A stretch of 64,000 bases of DNA, from NCBI RefSeq assembly GCF_000877395.1, contig NZ_JYFE01000049.1, positions 1 through 64,000 on the forward strand. Direction: 5' to 3'. The notes beneath the pieces were generated by a model. That model ran no database searches and was not told the origin of the DNA. It was given only the letters and a program-made list of their open reading frames with translations. The DNA is from Jannaschia aquimarina (GTDB lineage Bacteria > Pseudomonadota > Alphaproteobacteria > Rhodobacterales > Rhodobacteraceae). Positions 28,936 to 38,424 of this stretch are shown here, in pieces (the stretch's first letter is position 1; each line of letters begins with the position of its first letter). The translations under genes were made by a program, and so were the position numbers.

Positions 28936-29615
28936 TCCGCGCGCCTCTCCAGTTCCGCTCCGACTGCCATGGCGGCCATGGCGGCCACGATCAAACCCAG
29001 GTTCCAGGGGATCCAGGCCAGCGCCATCGCGCCCGCTGCCGAAACGAAGGCAGCGGCGACGTGGGCGCGCGTCTTCAGCATCGGACCGACCAGCGCGAGA
29101 AAGGCAAGGGGGACCGCGAAGTCCAATGACCACGCATCCGGGATCCGGGTGCCCAGCACCGCGCCGGCCAGCGTGGATCCCACCCAGCACGGGAAGACCG
29201 GTAGGGCGGTGCCGAGGAAATAGCGGACCTTCTCGGCCACGTCCCAGTCGCTCCGGCGCTCGTAGGTTTCCACGGACAGCGCATAGGTCTGATCGACGAG
29301 CAGATACGATATCAGGCCCCGCGTCCCCGGTCCCGCCTTGCCGACATGGGGAACCATCGAGGCGGAGTACATGACCATCCGCAGGTTCACCGCGAGCGCC
29401 GACAGGATGACGATCGCCGTGGGTGCGCCCTGTTCCATCAATTGCAGGGCGGTCAACTGGGAGGCGCCTGCGATCACGAGGCTGGAAAAGGCCATGGTCT
29501 GCGCAAGGTCGAGGCCCGCCTCCGTGGCCAGCACCCCGAACAGGACACCGAAGGGCACCATGATGACCACGAACGGCATCCCGTCGCGGATGCCCTGATT
29601 GAAGCCGGACCTCAT
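28932..29615 (-). CDS. azlC: AzlC-family branched-chain amino acid exporter subunit
   Basis: 227 residues, about seven hydrophobic segments. The family signature 'GVLFGVLATEAGLDLAQTMAFSSLVIAGASQLTALQLM' is at the N-terminus, and 'ILSALAVNLRMVMYSASMVPHV' follows. With AzlD it forms an export permease for branched-chain amino acids. ATG 29615; divergent from fdhD, whose coding region may begin within or just beyond the azlC start region. Confidence 0.92.
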   Translation of the reverse strand: MRSGFNQGIRDGMPFVVIMVPFGVLFGVLATEAGLDLAQTMAFSSLVIAGASQLTALQLMEQGAPTAIVILSALAVNLRMVMYSASMVPHVGKAGPGTRGLISYLLVDQTYALSVETYERRSDWDVAEKVRYFLGTALPVFPCWVGSTLAGAVLGTRIPDAWSLDFAVPLAFLALVGPMLKTRAHVAAAFVSAAGAMALAWIPWNLGLIVAAMAAMAVGAELERRAE

Positions 29616-29703
29616 GGCGATGCCAAACCGGCTTCCCCGCGGTTTTGCAAGCGCTGCCGAACCGGCTTGCACCCTCCGCGTCCACGGCGCACCTTCCGCA
29701 CCG

Positions 29704-30540
29704 ATGGCGACCCTCCGTCCCGATACCCTGGCCGTCGCGCCCGATCCAGGCGATCCGATGCTGACGGCGCCGGTCACGGCAATCGACGAGCACGGCGAGG
29801 AGGTCGCCCTGCGCGTCGTCGAGGAGCGGCCGCTCACGATCTACCTCAATGCGCGAGAGATCGTGACCGCGATGACGGTCGGCGATCACCCCGAATGGCT
29901 CGCGCTGGGGTTCCTGGCCAATCAGGGGATGCTCCGTCCAGACGAAGAGGTCACCGGGGTCGACTACGATGAAGAACTTGGCGTCGTCGTCGTCCGCACG
30001 GCCATCGAGACGGATCACGAAGCGAAGCTATCGCGCGCCACACGCACGTCGGGCTGCGCGGTCGGAACCGTCTTCGGTGACATGATGGAGGGTCTCGAGG
30101 GCCTTACCCTTCCTGCCGTTTCCGTGCGGGTCAGCGATCTCCTCGCGCTCAGCCACGCGATAAACCGGACGCCGTCGCTCTATCTCGAGGCAGGTGCGAT
30201 CCACGGGACGTGTCTCTGCCGTGGGGCAGAGCCTCTCGCCTATTTCGAGGATGTCGGCCGTCACAACGCGGTGGACAAGCTGGCCGGCTGGATGCGGGTC
30301 GAGCGCGTCCCTGCAGGGGACAAGATCATGTATACGACGGGGCGCCTCACCTCAGAGATGGTGATCAAATGCGCGATGATGGGCATCCCCGTCCTCGTCT
30401 CCCGCTCGGGGTTCACGGCCTGGGGCGTGCGGGTCGCCCGTCAGGTCGGGCTCACCGTGATCGGCCGTCTGAAAGGCAAGAGGTTTCTGTGCATCTCGGG
30501 GCAGGACCGGATCGTCCGGGATGCGGAGGCGGCAGAATGA
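29704..30540 (+). CDS. fdhD: Formate dehydrogenase accessory sulfurtransferase FdhD
   Basis: Transfers sulfur from IscS to the molybdenum centre of formate dehydrogenase. About 278 residues from ATG 29704; upstream in-frame starts (29599, 29614) overlap azlC and are less likely. Conserved parts: 'ERPLTIYLNAREIVTAMTVGDHPEWLALGFL', 'GTCLCRGAEPLAYFEDVGRHNAVDKLAG', 'IMYTTGRLTSEMVIKCAMMGIPVLVSRS'. The Cys loop reads 'TSGCAVGT', so the first Cys of the E. coli CxxC pair is kept and the second is Gly. Leads the fdhD-mobA-mobB-moeA run. No formate dehydrogenase subunit gene is in the window. Confidence 0.93.
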   Translation: MATLRPDTLAVAPDPGDPMLTAPVTAIDEHGEEVALRVVEERPLTIYLNAREIVTAMTVGDHPEWLALGFLANQGMLRPDEEVTGVDYDEELGVVVVRTAIETDHEAKLSRATRTSGCAVGTVFGDMMEGLEGLTLPAVSVRVSDLLALSHAINRTPSLYLEAGAIHGTCLCRGAEPLAYFEDVGRHNAVDKLAGWMRVERVPAGDKIMYTTGRLTSEMVIKCAMMGIPVLVSRSGFTAWGVRVARQVGLTVIGRLKGKRFLCISGQDRIVRDAEAAE

Positions 30541-30598
30541 TCAGCGCGAATGGCCCAGCGTGCCTGCCGCGCGGCGGGCCTGTCGCACAGGCGCCGGC

Positions 30599-31183
30599 TT
30601 GAGCAGTCGGTCGGACATACCGGCCGTCGTTCTGGCGGGCGGTCTGGCCCGGCGAATGGGCGGGGGCGACAAGGGGCGTCTGATGCTCGCAGGCAAGCCG
30701 ATCCTGACTCATGTTCTGGATCGTCTGTCGCCTCAGGTCGGACGGGTCGCGATCAACGCAAATGGTGACTCGGCGAGGTGGGACGAGTTTGGATTGCCCG
30801 TCCTGCCGGATACGGTTCCCGACTACCCTGGCCCCCTTGCCGGCGTCCTGGCTGGTCTTGACTGGGCGGCCGACCAAGGTGCGGAGGCCATTGTGTCCGC
30901 CGCCGCCGACACCCCGTTTCTGCCGTCCGACCTTGTCCCGGGTCTTTTGTCTGCGCGTGGTCCATCCGGGCTGGTTCTTGCGCGCGCCGGGCGCCCTCAG
31001 CCGACCTTCGGGCTTTGGCCGGTCGCTCTGCGCGAGGACCTGCGTTCGGCCCTCGCATCGGGGACCCGTAAGATCCTCCATTGGACCGACGCCCATGGGG
31101 CAACCTATGCCGACTTCCCGGAAGACGCCTTCTTCAACGTGAACACGCCCGAGGATCTGCAGGCCGCGGAGGTGCGCGCATGA
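30599..31183 (+). CDS. mobA: Molybdenum cofactor guanylyltransferase MobA
   Basis: Attaches GMP to molybdopterin to form the MGD cofactor. The NTP-binding motif is 'VVLAGGLARRMGGGDKG', and 'PGPLAGVLAGLDWA' and 'SAAADTPFLPSDL' are the other family blocks. The start is uncertain: TTG 30599 gives the expected short N-terminus; ATG 30521 would overlap fdhD by 20 bp and add 26 residues. About 194 residues from the TTG. Overlaps mobB by 4 bp. Confidence 0.92.
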   Translation: MSSRSDIPAVVLAGGLARRMGGGDKGRLMLAGKPILTHVLDRLSPQVGRVAINANGDSARWDEFGLPVLPDTVPDYPGPLAGVLAGLDWAADQGAEAIVSAAADTPFLPSDLVPGLLSARGPSGLVLARAGRPQPTFGLWPVALREDLRSALASGTRKILHWTDAHGATYADFPEDAFFNVNTPEDLQAAEVRA

Positions 31184-31650
31184 TCCTCTGGGGGATCGTC
31201 GGCCGCAAGAATGCCGGCAAGACCACGCTGACAGAGCGGCTGGTGGCCGAACTGACCGGACGCGGCTTGGTCGTCAGTACCCTAAAGCGCACGCATCACG
31301 CCCTGGATCTGGACGTGCCGGGGACGGATAGCCATCGCCATCGCGAGGCCGGAGCGCGTCAGGTGCTCTTGGCCTCGGACGCCCGCGTCACCCTGATGGA
31401 GGAAGTCCGTCAGCCAACGCTGACCGATCTGCTTGGGCGTCTCGCGCCCTGCGATGTCGTGCTTGCCGAGGGGTGGAAGCACGGCTCTCATCCTCGGATC
31501 GAGGTCTGGCGAGAGGCGTGCGGCGCCTCCCCGCTGGCCGCAGACGACCCGACGATCGCCGCGATTGCCTGCGATACCGATCCCGGCACGGAACATCCAC
31601 GCCTGGATGTCGACGATATCGCGGGCATCGCCGATTGGATTTCGCGATGA
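31180..31650 (+). CDS. mobB: Molybdopterin-guanine dinucleotide biosynthesis protein MobB
   Basis: 156-residue P-loop protein ('IVGRKNAGKTTLTERLV') that assists MobA. Also seen: 'VSTLKRTHHALDLDVPGTDSHRHREAGA' and 'DVVLAEGWKH', both typical of MobB. ATG overlaps the mobA stop, and its own stop overlaps the ATG of the fused moeA. Confidence 0.94.
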   Translation: MILWGIVGRKNAGKTTLTERLVAELTGRGLVVSTLKRTHHALDLDVPGTDSHRHREAGARQVLLASDARVTLMEEVRQPTLTDLLGRLAPCDVVLAEGWKHGSHPRIEVWREACGASPLAADDPTIAAIACDTDPGTEHPRLDVDDIAGIADWISR

Positions 31651-33722
31651 GTTTCGATCTGGTCATCGCGGCGGACTGGTCCTCGGGCGAAGTCGCGACC
31701 GGCGCTCGGCCCCGCAAGGACGCGATCTGGGTCTGTGCCCGGCTTTGGGATGAGGTCCATCTGGAGTATTTTCCCACGCGCCATGCGGCGTTGCGCTGGA
31801 TCGAGGATTGGCTTGGCCAAGGGCATCGCACGCTTCTGGGGTTCGATTTCGCCTACGGTTGGCCTGCGGGCTTTGCCGAGCGCCTGACCGGCCAGGCCGA
31901 CGCGCTCGCGGTTTGGGACTGGCTTGCCGACCGGATTGAGGACGGGCCCGACAACGCGAACAACCGCTTCGACATCGCCGCCAGGATAAATGACGCGTTT
32001 CCGGGCGTCGGGCCGCTTTGGGGGCATCCCCATGGCCGGTCCTATCCCGGTCTGCCGGCCCGCAAGTCGGATCGGCGGGATCTCGATCTGGGGGAGCACC
32101 GTGTATGCGAAGAAGTCGGCAGCGGTGCGAAGTCCGTCTTCCAACTCGCCTATGCGGGCGCCGTCGGTGGGCAGAGCCTTGTCGGGCAGGCTGCTCTTGC
32201 CCGTCTGCGCGCTGCCCATCCCGAGATCGTCGCCTGGCCACAGCAGACCGGGTTCGTGGTGCCCGAGGGACGGATCGTCCTGGTCGAGATCTATCCAAGC
32301 CTCTTCGACGATGTGGTCGAGGCCCACGAGATCAAGGACGCTCGGCAGGTCCTGGCGACGGCCAGTGCCTTCGCGGCAATGCCGGACGACTGGTTCACGG
32401 CGCCCGCAGGACTGCCCGACCGGGATCGTATCGCGCGCGAGGAAGGCTGGATCCTGGGCGTCGGCCCGACCGGTCCAATGTCATCGCAGGGCCGCGCACC
32501 GGATGATTGCTTCGCCCTTCCGCCGGGCGTTCATTGGACGCCGGTGGACGAGGCGATGGCGACATTGTCCGCCCTGACGCCCGTGACGTCGGTCGAGGAG
32601 ATCCCGGTCGAGGCTGCGGCAGGCCGTGTGCTGGCCCAGGACCTGCGGGCGAAGCGCGCCAATCCCCCGACGCCGAACGCGGCGGTGGACGGATGGGGCT
32701 ATGCTGCCGCGACCCTGCCGGAAGGCGAAATCCCGGTGGCAGAGGGGCGCGCGGCGGCCGGACAGCCTTATGGCACCGCCGTCCCACCCGGTCAGGCGCT
32801 TCGAATCCTTACCGGGGCGGCCTTGCCCGACGGCGTCGATACGATCGTGCTCCAGGAGGACGCGACCGTCCGAGACGGCCATCTGCAACTCGCGCACCGC
32901 CCGAAGCCCGGCGCGAATACCCGCGCGGCCGGAGAGGACGTGGCCAGGGGGGACCCAATCTTGCGGGCTGGCAACCGCCTGCGCCCTTCCGATATCGCGC
33001 TCGCCATCGCGGCAGGCCATGGGTCGATCCCGATCCATGTCCGTCTTCGTGTCGCGGTCCTGTCGACGGGCGATGAAATCGTCCCGCCGGGAACGGACGG
33101 GACCGGGATCTACGATGCAAACAGGCCGATGCTGCTGGCCATGCTCGAAGCGTGGGGGGTGACGCCTGTCGATCTCGGTCACGTGGGCGACGATGCCGCC
33201 GAGTTGGCTGACACGCTCGATCGCGCCGCCGAGACGGACGCGATCCTCACGTCGGGAGGCGCGTCAGCGGGGGAAGAAGATCACCTTTCAAGACTTCTGT
33301 CGACGGAGGGCAGCGTGGCCCATTGGCGGATCGCGGTGAAACCGGGTCGACCGCTTGCCCTGGGTCGGTGGCGCGGCACGCCGCTCTTCGGTCTGCCGGG
33401 CAACCCGGTCGCCGCTTTTACCTGTGCGGCGTTCTTCGCACGGCCGGCGCTGCTCAGGCTCGCGGGGATGGACTGGCTGCTTCCGAGACGCTGGACCGTC
33501 CCGGCCGCGTTCACCAAGACCAAGAAGCCGGGGCGGCGGGAATACCTGCGGTCCCGCCTCGACCCCGAGGGCCGTGCAGAGGTCTTCCGCTCGGAAGGGT
33601 CAGGCCGCGTCTCCGGCCTCTCCTGGGCCGAGGGGTTCGTCGAATTGCCGGATGAGGCCGCCTCGGTGAAGCCGGGGGATCCGGTTCGCTACATCCCCTT
33701 CTCCGAACTGGGGCTTGGCTGA
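31647..33722 (+). CDS. moeA: MoeA fused to an N-terminal RNase-H-like (DUF429-like) domain
   Basis: 691 residues in one frame. Residues about 1-285 form a separate domain ('VIAADWSSGEVATGARPRKDAIWVC', 'TLLGFDFAYGWPAGFAERLTG', 'DNANNRFDIAARIN', 'KSVFQLAYAGAVGGQSLVG') of a type encoded near molybdopterin genes in alphaproteobacteria; the D-W-S start and the later F-D-F resemble RNase-H-fold nucleases, but function is unknown. Residues about 300-691 are MoeA, which inserts molybdate: 'PVEAAAGRVLAQDL', 'LRILTGAALPDGVDTIVLQED', 'VAVLSTGDEIV', 'GGASAGEEDHLSRLL', 'GRPLALGRWRGTPLFGLPGNPVAA'. There is no strong internal start for a separate MoeA, so this reads as a true fusion. Confidence 0.9.
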   Translation: MSFDLVIAADWSSGEVATGARPRKDAIWVCARLWDEVHLEYFPTRHAALRWIEDWLGQGHRTLLGFDFAYGWPAGFAERLTGQADALAVWDWLADRIEDGPDNANNRFDIAARINDAFPGVGPLWGHPHGRSYPGLPARKSDRRDLDLGEHRVCEEVGSGAKSVFQLAYAGAVGGQSLVGQAALARLRAAHPEIVAWPQQTGFVVPEGRIVLVEIYPSLFDDVVEAHEIKDARQVLATASAFAAMPDDWFTAPAGLPDRDRIAREEGWILGVGPTGPMSSQGRAPDDCFALPPGVHWTPVDEAMATLSALTPVTSVEEIPVEAAAGRVLAQDLRAKRANPPTPNAAVDGWGYAAATLPEGEIPVAEGRAAAGQPYGTAVPPGQALRILTGAALPDGVDTIVLQEDATVRDGHLQLAHRPKPGANTRAAGEDVARGDPILRAGNRLRPSDIALAIAAGHGSIPIHVRLRVAVLSTGDEIVPPGTDGTGIYDANRPMLLAMLEAWGVTPVDLGHVGDDAAELADTLDRAAETDAILTSGGASAGEEDHLSRLLSTEGSVAHWRIAVKPGRPLALGRWRGTPLFGLPGNPVAAFTCAAFFARPALLRLAGMDWLLPRRWTVPAAFTKTKKPGRREYLRSRLDPEGRAEVFRSEGSGRVSGLSWAEGFVELPDEAASVKPGDPVRYIPFSELGLG

Positions 33723-33726
33723 GACC

Positions 33727-34614
33727 TCACTCGTCCAACCCGTTCGCGCGCGCCACGAAATCGACGAGATGGGGCACGTAGTCTTCGGACCCGTCCCCAC
33801 CCTGAGAGACCGCCCCGGCATAGGAATTGCGGATCGCGGCACCGACCGGATTCGCGATCCCGGCAGCCCCGGCCATCGAGGCCAGATAGGTCATGTCTTT
33901 CAGCGCGTTGGTCAGCGTGAACTTGTGGCTGTCGCGATTTCCCTCGACCGCGTAACCCATGAAGGTCTGATAGAAACCGCAATCCATCCGGCTACCCCGG
34001 ATCACGCCGTCGAAGGTTTCGGTGCTGATGCCGACCTTGCGGGACAGCGCCAGAGCTTCGGCGTAGAGCGCCCCGTACCCCATGGCCAGGAAGTTGTTGA
34101 GCAGCTTCATCCGGTGGCCGGTACCCACAGGTCCCAGATGCGCGACGGCAGCGCCCGCCCAGCTTCTGAGGATCGGCTCGATCCGCGCGAATGTGGTCTC
34201 GTCGGCACCTACCATCGCGGCAAGCTGGCCTTCCGCCGCCTGCGCGGGCGTCCCGCCGAGCGGGGCGTCCGCCATGTGGCTGCCGGCGGCCTCGATCCGT
34301 TTCGCGAGCATGACGGTCGAAACCGGGTCAGAGGTCGAGCAGTCGATGACGACGGAGCCCTTCGGCAGTTCGGGGAGCACCTTTTCGACGATGGTCTCGA
34401 CCTGTGGCGATCCGGGCGCGCAGATATGGAGGACGTCGGCATTTGCGGCGAGGTCCTCCAGCGTCTGCGCCTCTCTCGCGCCCAGCTCGAGCAGACGCTC
34501 CACCGGGGCGCGGTTCATATGAGCGATCACAGTGACTGGGTATCCCGCCTTCAGCATCGATGCGGCCATGCCTTCGCCCATCAGGCCGACGCCGACGAAT
34601 CCGATCCGTTCCAT
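33727..34614 (-). CDS. NAD(P)-dependent beta-hydroxyacid dehydrogenase
   Basis: 295 residues of the 3-hydroxyisobutyrate dehydrogenase / tartronate semialdehyde reductase superfamily. Dinucleotide motif 'IGFVGVGLMGEGMAASMLKAG'; substrate loop 'DAPLGGTPAQAAEGQLAAMVG'; catalytic Lys in 'GHRMKLLNNFLAMGY' (about 170); C-terminal helices complete the fold. The substrate cannot be determined from these motifs. It converges on the moeA fusion and stands alone. Confidence 0.88.
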   Translation of the reverse strand: MERIGFVGVGLMGEGMAASMLKAGYPVTVIAHMNRAPVERLLELGAREAQTLEDLAANADVLHICAPGSPQVETIVEKVLPELPKGSVVIDCSTSDPVSTVMLAKRIEAAGSHMADAPLGGTPAQAAEGQLAAMVGADETTFARIEPILRSWAGAAVAHLGPVGTGHRMKLLNNFLAMGYGALYAEALALSRKVGISTETFDGVIRGSRMDCGFYQTFMGYAVEGNRDSHKFTLTNALKDMTYLASMAGAAGIANPVGAAIRNSYAGAVSQGGDGSEDYVPHLVDFVARANGLDE

Positions 34615-34677
34615 TAAATCCTCCCCCTTTTCAGAGGCAGGCTAGCGCGGCATGCGTGATTTGGAAGTGGGGCCGGA

Positions 34678-35103
34678 TCAGCTCTTGGGCCGCAACCGGA
34701 TGACGACATCGACCTTGGCGATCTCCATTCCGTCCGGCGGCTCGGGCAGATCGGAGATGGTCAGCCCCTTCGTTCCGGCATCCGACAGCCGCCCGTCTTC
34801 CCAGTAGAAGTGCGGATGATCGTCGAGACGGGTATCGAAGTAGCTGCCGGTTCCGTCTACCGTGATTTCCTGCACGAGCCCGGCTTCGGTGAAGGCCCGC
34901 AGGGTGTTGTAGACGGTTGCAAGGGACACCTTGTCCCCGGTCTTCCGCGCGGCGTCATGCAGCCACTCGGCAGTGACGTGCCGGTCACGCCCGTCGCCCA
35001 CCAGAAGCGATGCGAGCAGCACCCGTTGACGCGTCGGGCGAAGGCCCGCCTCCGCCAGCCAAGCCTCGCCGCGCACGCGCTGTGTATCGGACGCAATATC
35101 CAT
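34678..35103 (-). CDS. irr: Iron response regulator Irr (Fur family)
   Basis: Fur-superfamily regulator that in alphaproteobacteria senses haem/iron status and represses or activates iron genes. The winged helix is 'GLRPTRQRVLLASLLVGDGRDRHVTAEWLHDAA' and the dimer part 'KVSLATVYNTLRAFTEAGLVQEITVDGTGSYFDTRLDDHPHFYWEDG' carries the Irr-type His cluster. About 141 residues from ATG 35103; ATG 35145 with GAAGG upstream would add 14 residues. No haem regulatory motif is visible at the N-terminus. It is divergent from fabA, an arrangement common in Rhodobacterales; the intergenic region has a TGGAAT/ATTCCA pair (35107, 35139). Confidence 0.93.
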   Translation of the reverse strand: MDIASDTQRVRGEAWLAEAGLRPTRQRVLLASLLVGDGRDRHVTAEWLHDAARKTGDKVSLATVYNTLRAFTEAGLVQEITVDGTGSYFDTRLDDHPHFYWEDGRLSDAGTKGLTISDLPEPPDGMEIAKVDVVIRLRPKS

Positions 35104-35230
35104 AGGTGGAATATTATGCGGCCTGCAGGCGGGTTTCAATTCCATTCGCCTTCGCATGGCGATGCTCTCGCCGGGTTGCGGTTTTGAAACACCGGGTGAT
35201 AGGGGAGGCGGAACGGCTGAAGGGGGCCCG

Positions 35231-35740
35231 ATGAGCCAATATCCGACTCATTTCGACAAGGACGATCTGCTGAAATGCGCCCGGGGCGAGCTGTTCGGTC
35301 CGGGCAACGCGCAATTGCCAGAACCGCCGATGCTGATGATGGACCGGATCACGGATATCTCCGGCGATGGCGGTCTGCACGGCAAGGGTCACGTGGTGGC
35401 CGAGTTCGACATCTCGCCGGATCTCTGGTTCTTCGATTGCCATTTCCCGGGGAACCCGATCATGCCGGGCTGTCTGGGTCTCGACGGGCTCTGGCAGCTT
35501 ACCGGCTTCAACCTGGGCTGGCGCGGCTGGACGGGGCGGGGCTATGCGCTGGGCGTGGGCGAGGTGAAGCTGACCGGAATGGTCCGGCCGGACCGGAAGA
35601 TGCTGCGCTATTTCGTCGACTTCACCAAGGCCATCCAGACCCGCCGCCTGACCATGGGGGTCGCCGACGGCCGGGTCGAAGCGGATGGCGAGGAAATCTA
35701 CGTGGTCAAGGACATGAAGGTCGCGCTCTCCGAGAGCTGA
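35231..35740 (+). CDS. fabA: 3-hydroxydecanoyl-ACP dehydratase FabA
   Basis: 169-residue hot-dog-fold dehydratase/isomerase that introduces the cis double bond for unsaturated fatty acids. Catalytic His71 and Asp85 lie in '[22 protein letters not shown]', matching E. coli H70/D84. ATG 35231 chosen by alignment to the family N-terminus. First gene of fabA-fabB-fabI. Confidence 0.97.
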   Translation: MSQYPTHFDKDDLLKCARGELFGPGNAQLPEPPMLMMDRITDISGDGGLHGKGHVVAEFDISPDLWFFDCHFPGNPIMPGCLGLDGLWQLTGFNLGWRGWTGRGYALGVGEVKLTGMVRPDRKMLRYFVDFTKAIQTRRLTMGVADGRVEADGEEIYVVKDMKVALSES

Positions 35741-35756
35741 CCGAGGGAGGAACGCC

Positions 35757-36986
35757 ATGCGTCGTGTCGTCGTCACCGGGCTGGGCATCGTCTCGTCCAT
35801 CGGGAATTCCGCCGCAGAGGTGACCGCCTCGCTCAGGGCAGGGAAGTCGGGGATCACCTTCGCGCCGGAATACGCAGAGCGCGGTTTTCGCAGCCGGATC
35901 CACGGAATGCCGGATATCGACCCGGCCGAGCATATCGACAAGCGGCACATGCGGTTCATGGGACCGGGGGCCGCCTATGCCTATCTCTCGCTCGAACAGG
36001 CGATCGCGGATGCCGGTCTCGAGGCATCCGACGTCTCGAACCCGCGCACCGGCCTCGTGGCCGGGTCCGGAGGGCCTTCGACCTCCAACTTCTTCATCGC
36101 GCACAACACCGTTCGTGAGAAGGGCAGCCCCAAGCGGATGGGTCCCTACATGGTGCCCCGCTGCATGTCCTCGACCGTCAGCGCCAACCTGGCGACGGCT
36201 TTCGAGATCAAGGGCTTGAGCTATTCCATCACCTCGGCCTGCTCGACCTCGCTGCACTGCATCCAGAACGGTGCAGAGCAGATCATGCTCGGCAAGCAGG
36301 ACGTCGTCTTCGCCGGGGGCGGAGAGGAGGTCGACTGGACCCTCTCCTGTCTCTTCGATGCGATGGGCGCGATGTCTTCGAAATACAACGACACGCCCGA
36401 AAAGGCGTCGAGGGCGTTCGACGCGGATCGGGACGGCTTCGTCATCGCCGGTGGCGGCGGCATGGTCGTGCTGGAGGAGTACGAGCATGCGAAGGCCCGT
36501 GGCGCCAAGATCTACGCTGAGATCACGGGCTTCGGCGCCACGTCCGACGGCGTCAACATGGTCGCCCCGTCCGGCGAGGGCGGGGAACGGGCCATGCGCC
36601 TGGCCGTCGAGACCCTGCCGGAGGACCGCAAGGTCAGCTACATCAACGCCCACGGCACCTCGACCCCGGTCGGCGATGTCGGCGAGGTCGAAGCGGTCCG
36701 CCGGGTTTTCGGTGAAGACGCCGTTCCGCCCATCAGTTCGACGAAGTCCATGACCGGTCACAGCCAGGGCGCGACCGGCGCGCAGGAGGCGATCTATTGC
36801 CTTCTGATGATGGAGGGCGACTTCATCGCTCCATCCATCAACGTCGAGACGCTGGATCCCGGGCTGAAGCCTCATGAGATCGCCACCAGCCTCGTGGAGA
36901 ATGCGGGACTGGACAGCGTCATGACCAACTCGTTCGGCTTCGGCGGCACGAACGGGTCGATGATCTTGTCGCGGCTGCAGGACTGA
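35757..36986 (+). CDS. fabB: 3-oxoacyl-ACP synthase I FabB
   Basis: 409-residue condensing enzyme that elongates unsaturated acyl-ACP. The Cys-His-His triad is seen in '[12 protein letters not shown]' (C162), '[13 protein letters not shown]' and '[14 protein letters not shown]'. Start ATG follows 'gggaggaacgcc'. Sixteen bp after fabA, four before fabI. Confidence 0.97.
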   Translation: MRRVVVTGLGIVSSIGNSAAEVTASLRAGKSGITFAPEYAERGFRSRIHGMPDIDPAEHIDKRHMRFMGPGAAYAYLSLEQAIADAGLEASDVSNPRTGLVAGSGGPSTSNFFIAHNTVREKGSPKRMGPYMVPRCMSSTVSANLATAFEIKGLSYSITSACSTSLHCIQNGAEQIMLGKQDVVFAGGGEEVDWTLSCLFDAMGAMSSKYNDTPEKASRAFDADRDGFVIAGGGGMVVLEEYEHAKARGAKIYAEITGFGATSDGVNMVAPSGEGGERAMRLAVETLPEDRKVSYINAHGTSTPVGDVGEVEAVRRVFGEDAVPPISSTKSMTGHSQGATGAQEAIYCLLMMEGDFIAPSINVETLDPGLKPHEIATSLVENAGLDSVMTNSFGFGGTNGSMILSRLQD

Positions 36987-36990
36987 GATC

Positions 36991-37773
36991 ATGCGGCTGG
37001 ACGGCAAGCGGGCGATCGTGATGGGCGTGGCCAACGCCCATTCCATCGCATGGGGGATCGCGCAATCGCTGCATGAGGCGGGTGCGGAGCTTTGCTTCAC
37101 CCATCAGGGCGAGGCATTCGGCAAGCGGCTGGCACCACTGGCCGAGTCGGTTGGGTCGGATTTCATCCACGACGTGGACGTCACCGATGATGCCTCGGTG
37201 GATCGCCTGTTTGATGCGGTGGCCGAACGCTGGGGCGCGATGGACATTCTGATCCACGCGGTCGCCTTCTCGGACAAGGCCGAGCTGACGGGCCGGTTTT
37301 CGGACACGACGCGCGGCAACTTTCGGAATTCTCTCGACATATCCTGCTATTCCCTGATCGACCTGTCGCGGAGGGCCATGCCTCTGATGGAAGACGGCGG
37401 CAGCATCGTCACCCTTACCTTTGAGGGGTCCAGAAGGGTCATGCCGCACTACAACGTGATGGGGGTGGCGAAGGCCGCGCTTGAGGCCTCCGTCAGGTAT
37501 CTCGCCTCCGATCTGGGCGAGCAGGGCATTCGGGTGAATGCCATTTCTCCCGGCCCGATGAAGACTCTCGCGGGCAGTGCCATCGGCGGGGCCCGCAAGA
37601 CGTTCCGCCATGCGGAAGCGAACGCCCCGATGAGGGCGAATGCGACGCTCGAGGCGATCGGGGGAACAGCGCTGTGGCTATGCTCCGATGCCGGGGCGTC
37701 GACCACCGGCGAAATCGTTCACGTCGACGGCGGATATCACGTCATGGGAATGCCGCGGCCGGACAACCTCTGA
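36991..37773 (+). CDS. fabI: Enoyl-ACP reductase FabI
   Basis: 260-residue SDR-type NADH-dependent enoyl reductase. 'GKRAIVMGVANAHSIAWGIAQSL' is the FabI cofactor motif. The active site reads 'TFEGSRRVMPHYNVMGVAKAALE': Tyr154 and Lys161 keep the Y-x6-K pattern, while the other conserved Tyr (E. coli Y146) is Phe144. C-terminal 'SPGPMKTLAGSAIGG' forms the substrate loop. Completes the fab operon. Confidence 0.94.
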   Translation: MRLDGKRAIVMGVANAHSIAWGIAQSLHEAGAELCFTHQGEAFGKRLAPLAESVGSDFIHDVDVTDDASVDRLFDAVAERWGAMDILIHAVAFSDKAELTGRFSDTTRGNFRNSLDISCYSLIDLSRRAMPLMEDGGSIVTLTFEGSRRVMPHYNVMGVAKAALEASVRYLASDLGEQGIRVNAISPGPMKTLAGSAIGGARKTFRHAEANAPMRANATLEAIGGTALWLCSDAGASTTGEIVHVDGGYHVMGMPRPDNL

Positions 37774-37984
37774 ACCGGGAAAAGTCGGCTCTCCAGAGAG
37801 AAAGTCGTACGAGGAGAAGGGGCTTGATTGATCAATGCCAATGATCGGCTGGGATTGTTCTCGGGAGATAGGCAATACTCCGCTGATCCCTTAAGACTTG
37901 TGACGTAATTGCCTAATTTTGGCCGCTTCTCCGTGCGAAGACAGGGACATAACCGGTGGCAGGTTCTTGTTGAGCGCGGAATTT

Positions 37985-38365
37985 ATGAAAACGCTGTTCG
38001 AAATATTTCTGAGGGATCAGCGCGGTGCGATTTCGACCGACTGGATCATCCTCACTGCGGCCCTGCTGGGGACCGGCTACGCGGTCGTGAGCGGGCTGGG
38101 CGAAGGCCCTCGTCTGCCTGAACGCGTCTCCGGTGGCGGTCTCAGCGGCATGGTTCTCGAAGAGAGCCTCGGGCCCGGCGTATGTCGCGGCGGAATCGAC
38201 GCGTTGCGGGCCATGCATGGCGGCAAATCCGCCGAGAGCTGGGCCGGAAGCCTCAGCGACAATGCGCTTGTCCGTGAAGTCGACCGGCTGCGCAGCTACG
38301 TGAACCGCGATCCCGCGCAGATGACCGCGCTCGAATGCGAGATGGTGCGCCGCGCGGGACGCTGA
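37985..38365 (+). CDS. Flp/pilin-like small membrane protein
   Basis: 126 residues from ATG 37985. 'LRDQRGAISTDWIILTAALLGTGYAVVS' is a pilin-type N-terminal helix: a Gly-Ala boundary, then a hydrophobic stretch with the D-W-x-x-L-T-A pattern common in Rhodobacteraceae Flp-like proteins. The remaining 90 residues are polar with two cysteines, longer than a typical Flp pilin. No tad/pilus assembly genes are nearby. The 211-bp upstream region is AT-richer than its surroundings and holds a 10-bp palindrome ATTGATCAAT at 37827-37836. Confidence 0.75.
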   Translation: MKTLFEIFLRDQRGAISTDWIILTAALLGTGYAVVSGLGEGPRLPERVSGGGLSGMVLEESLGPGVCRGGIDALRAMHGGKSAESWAGSLSDNALVREVDRLRSYVNRDPAQMTALECEMVRRAGR

Positions 38366-38424
38366 CATTTACACATCCGACTGCCTCTGCCACGGTCCGC
38401 GACGTCAGGGACCGGAGGGCGGCG

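Noticed and set aside
37824-37836. FNR-type site TTGAT...ATCAA upstream of the pilin-like gene
   Set aside because: The half-sites are separated by 2 bp instead of the required 4; it is better described as a simple palindrome.
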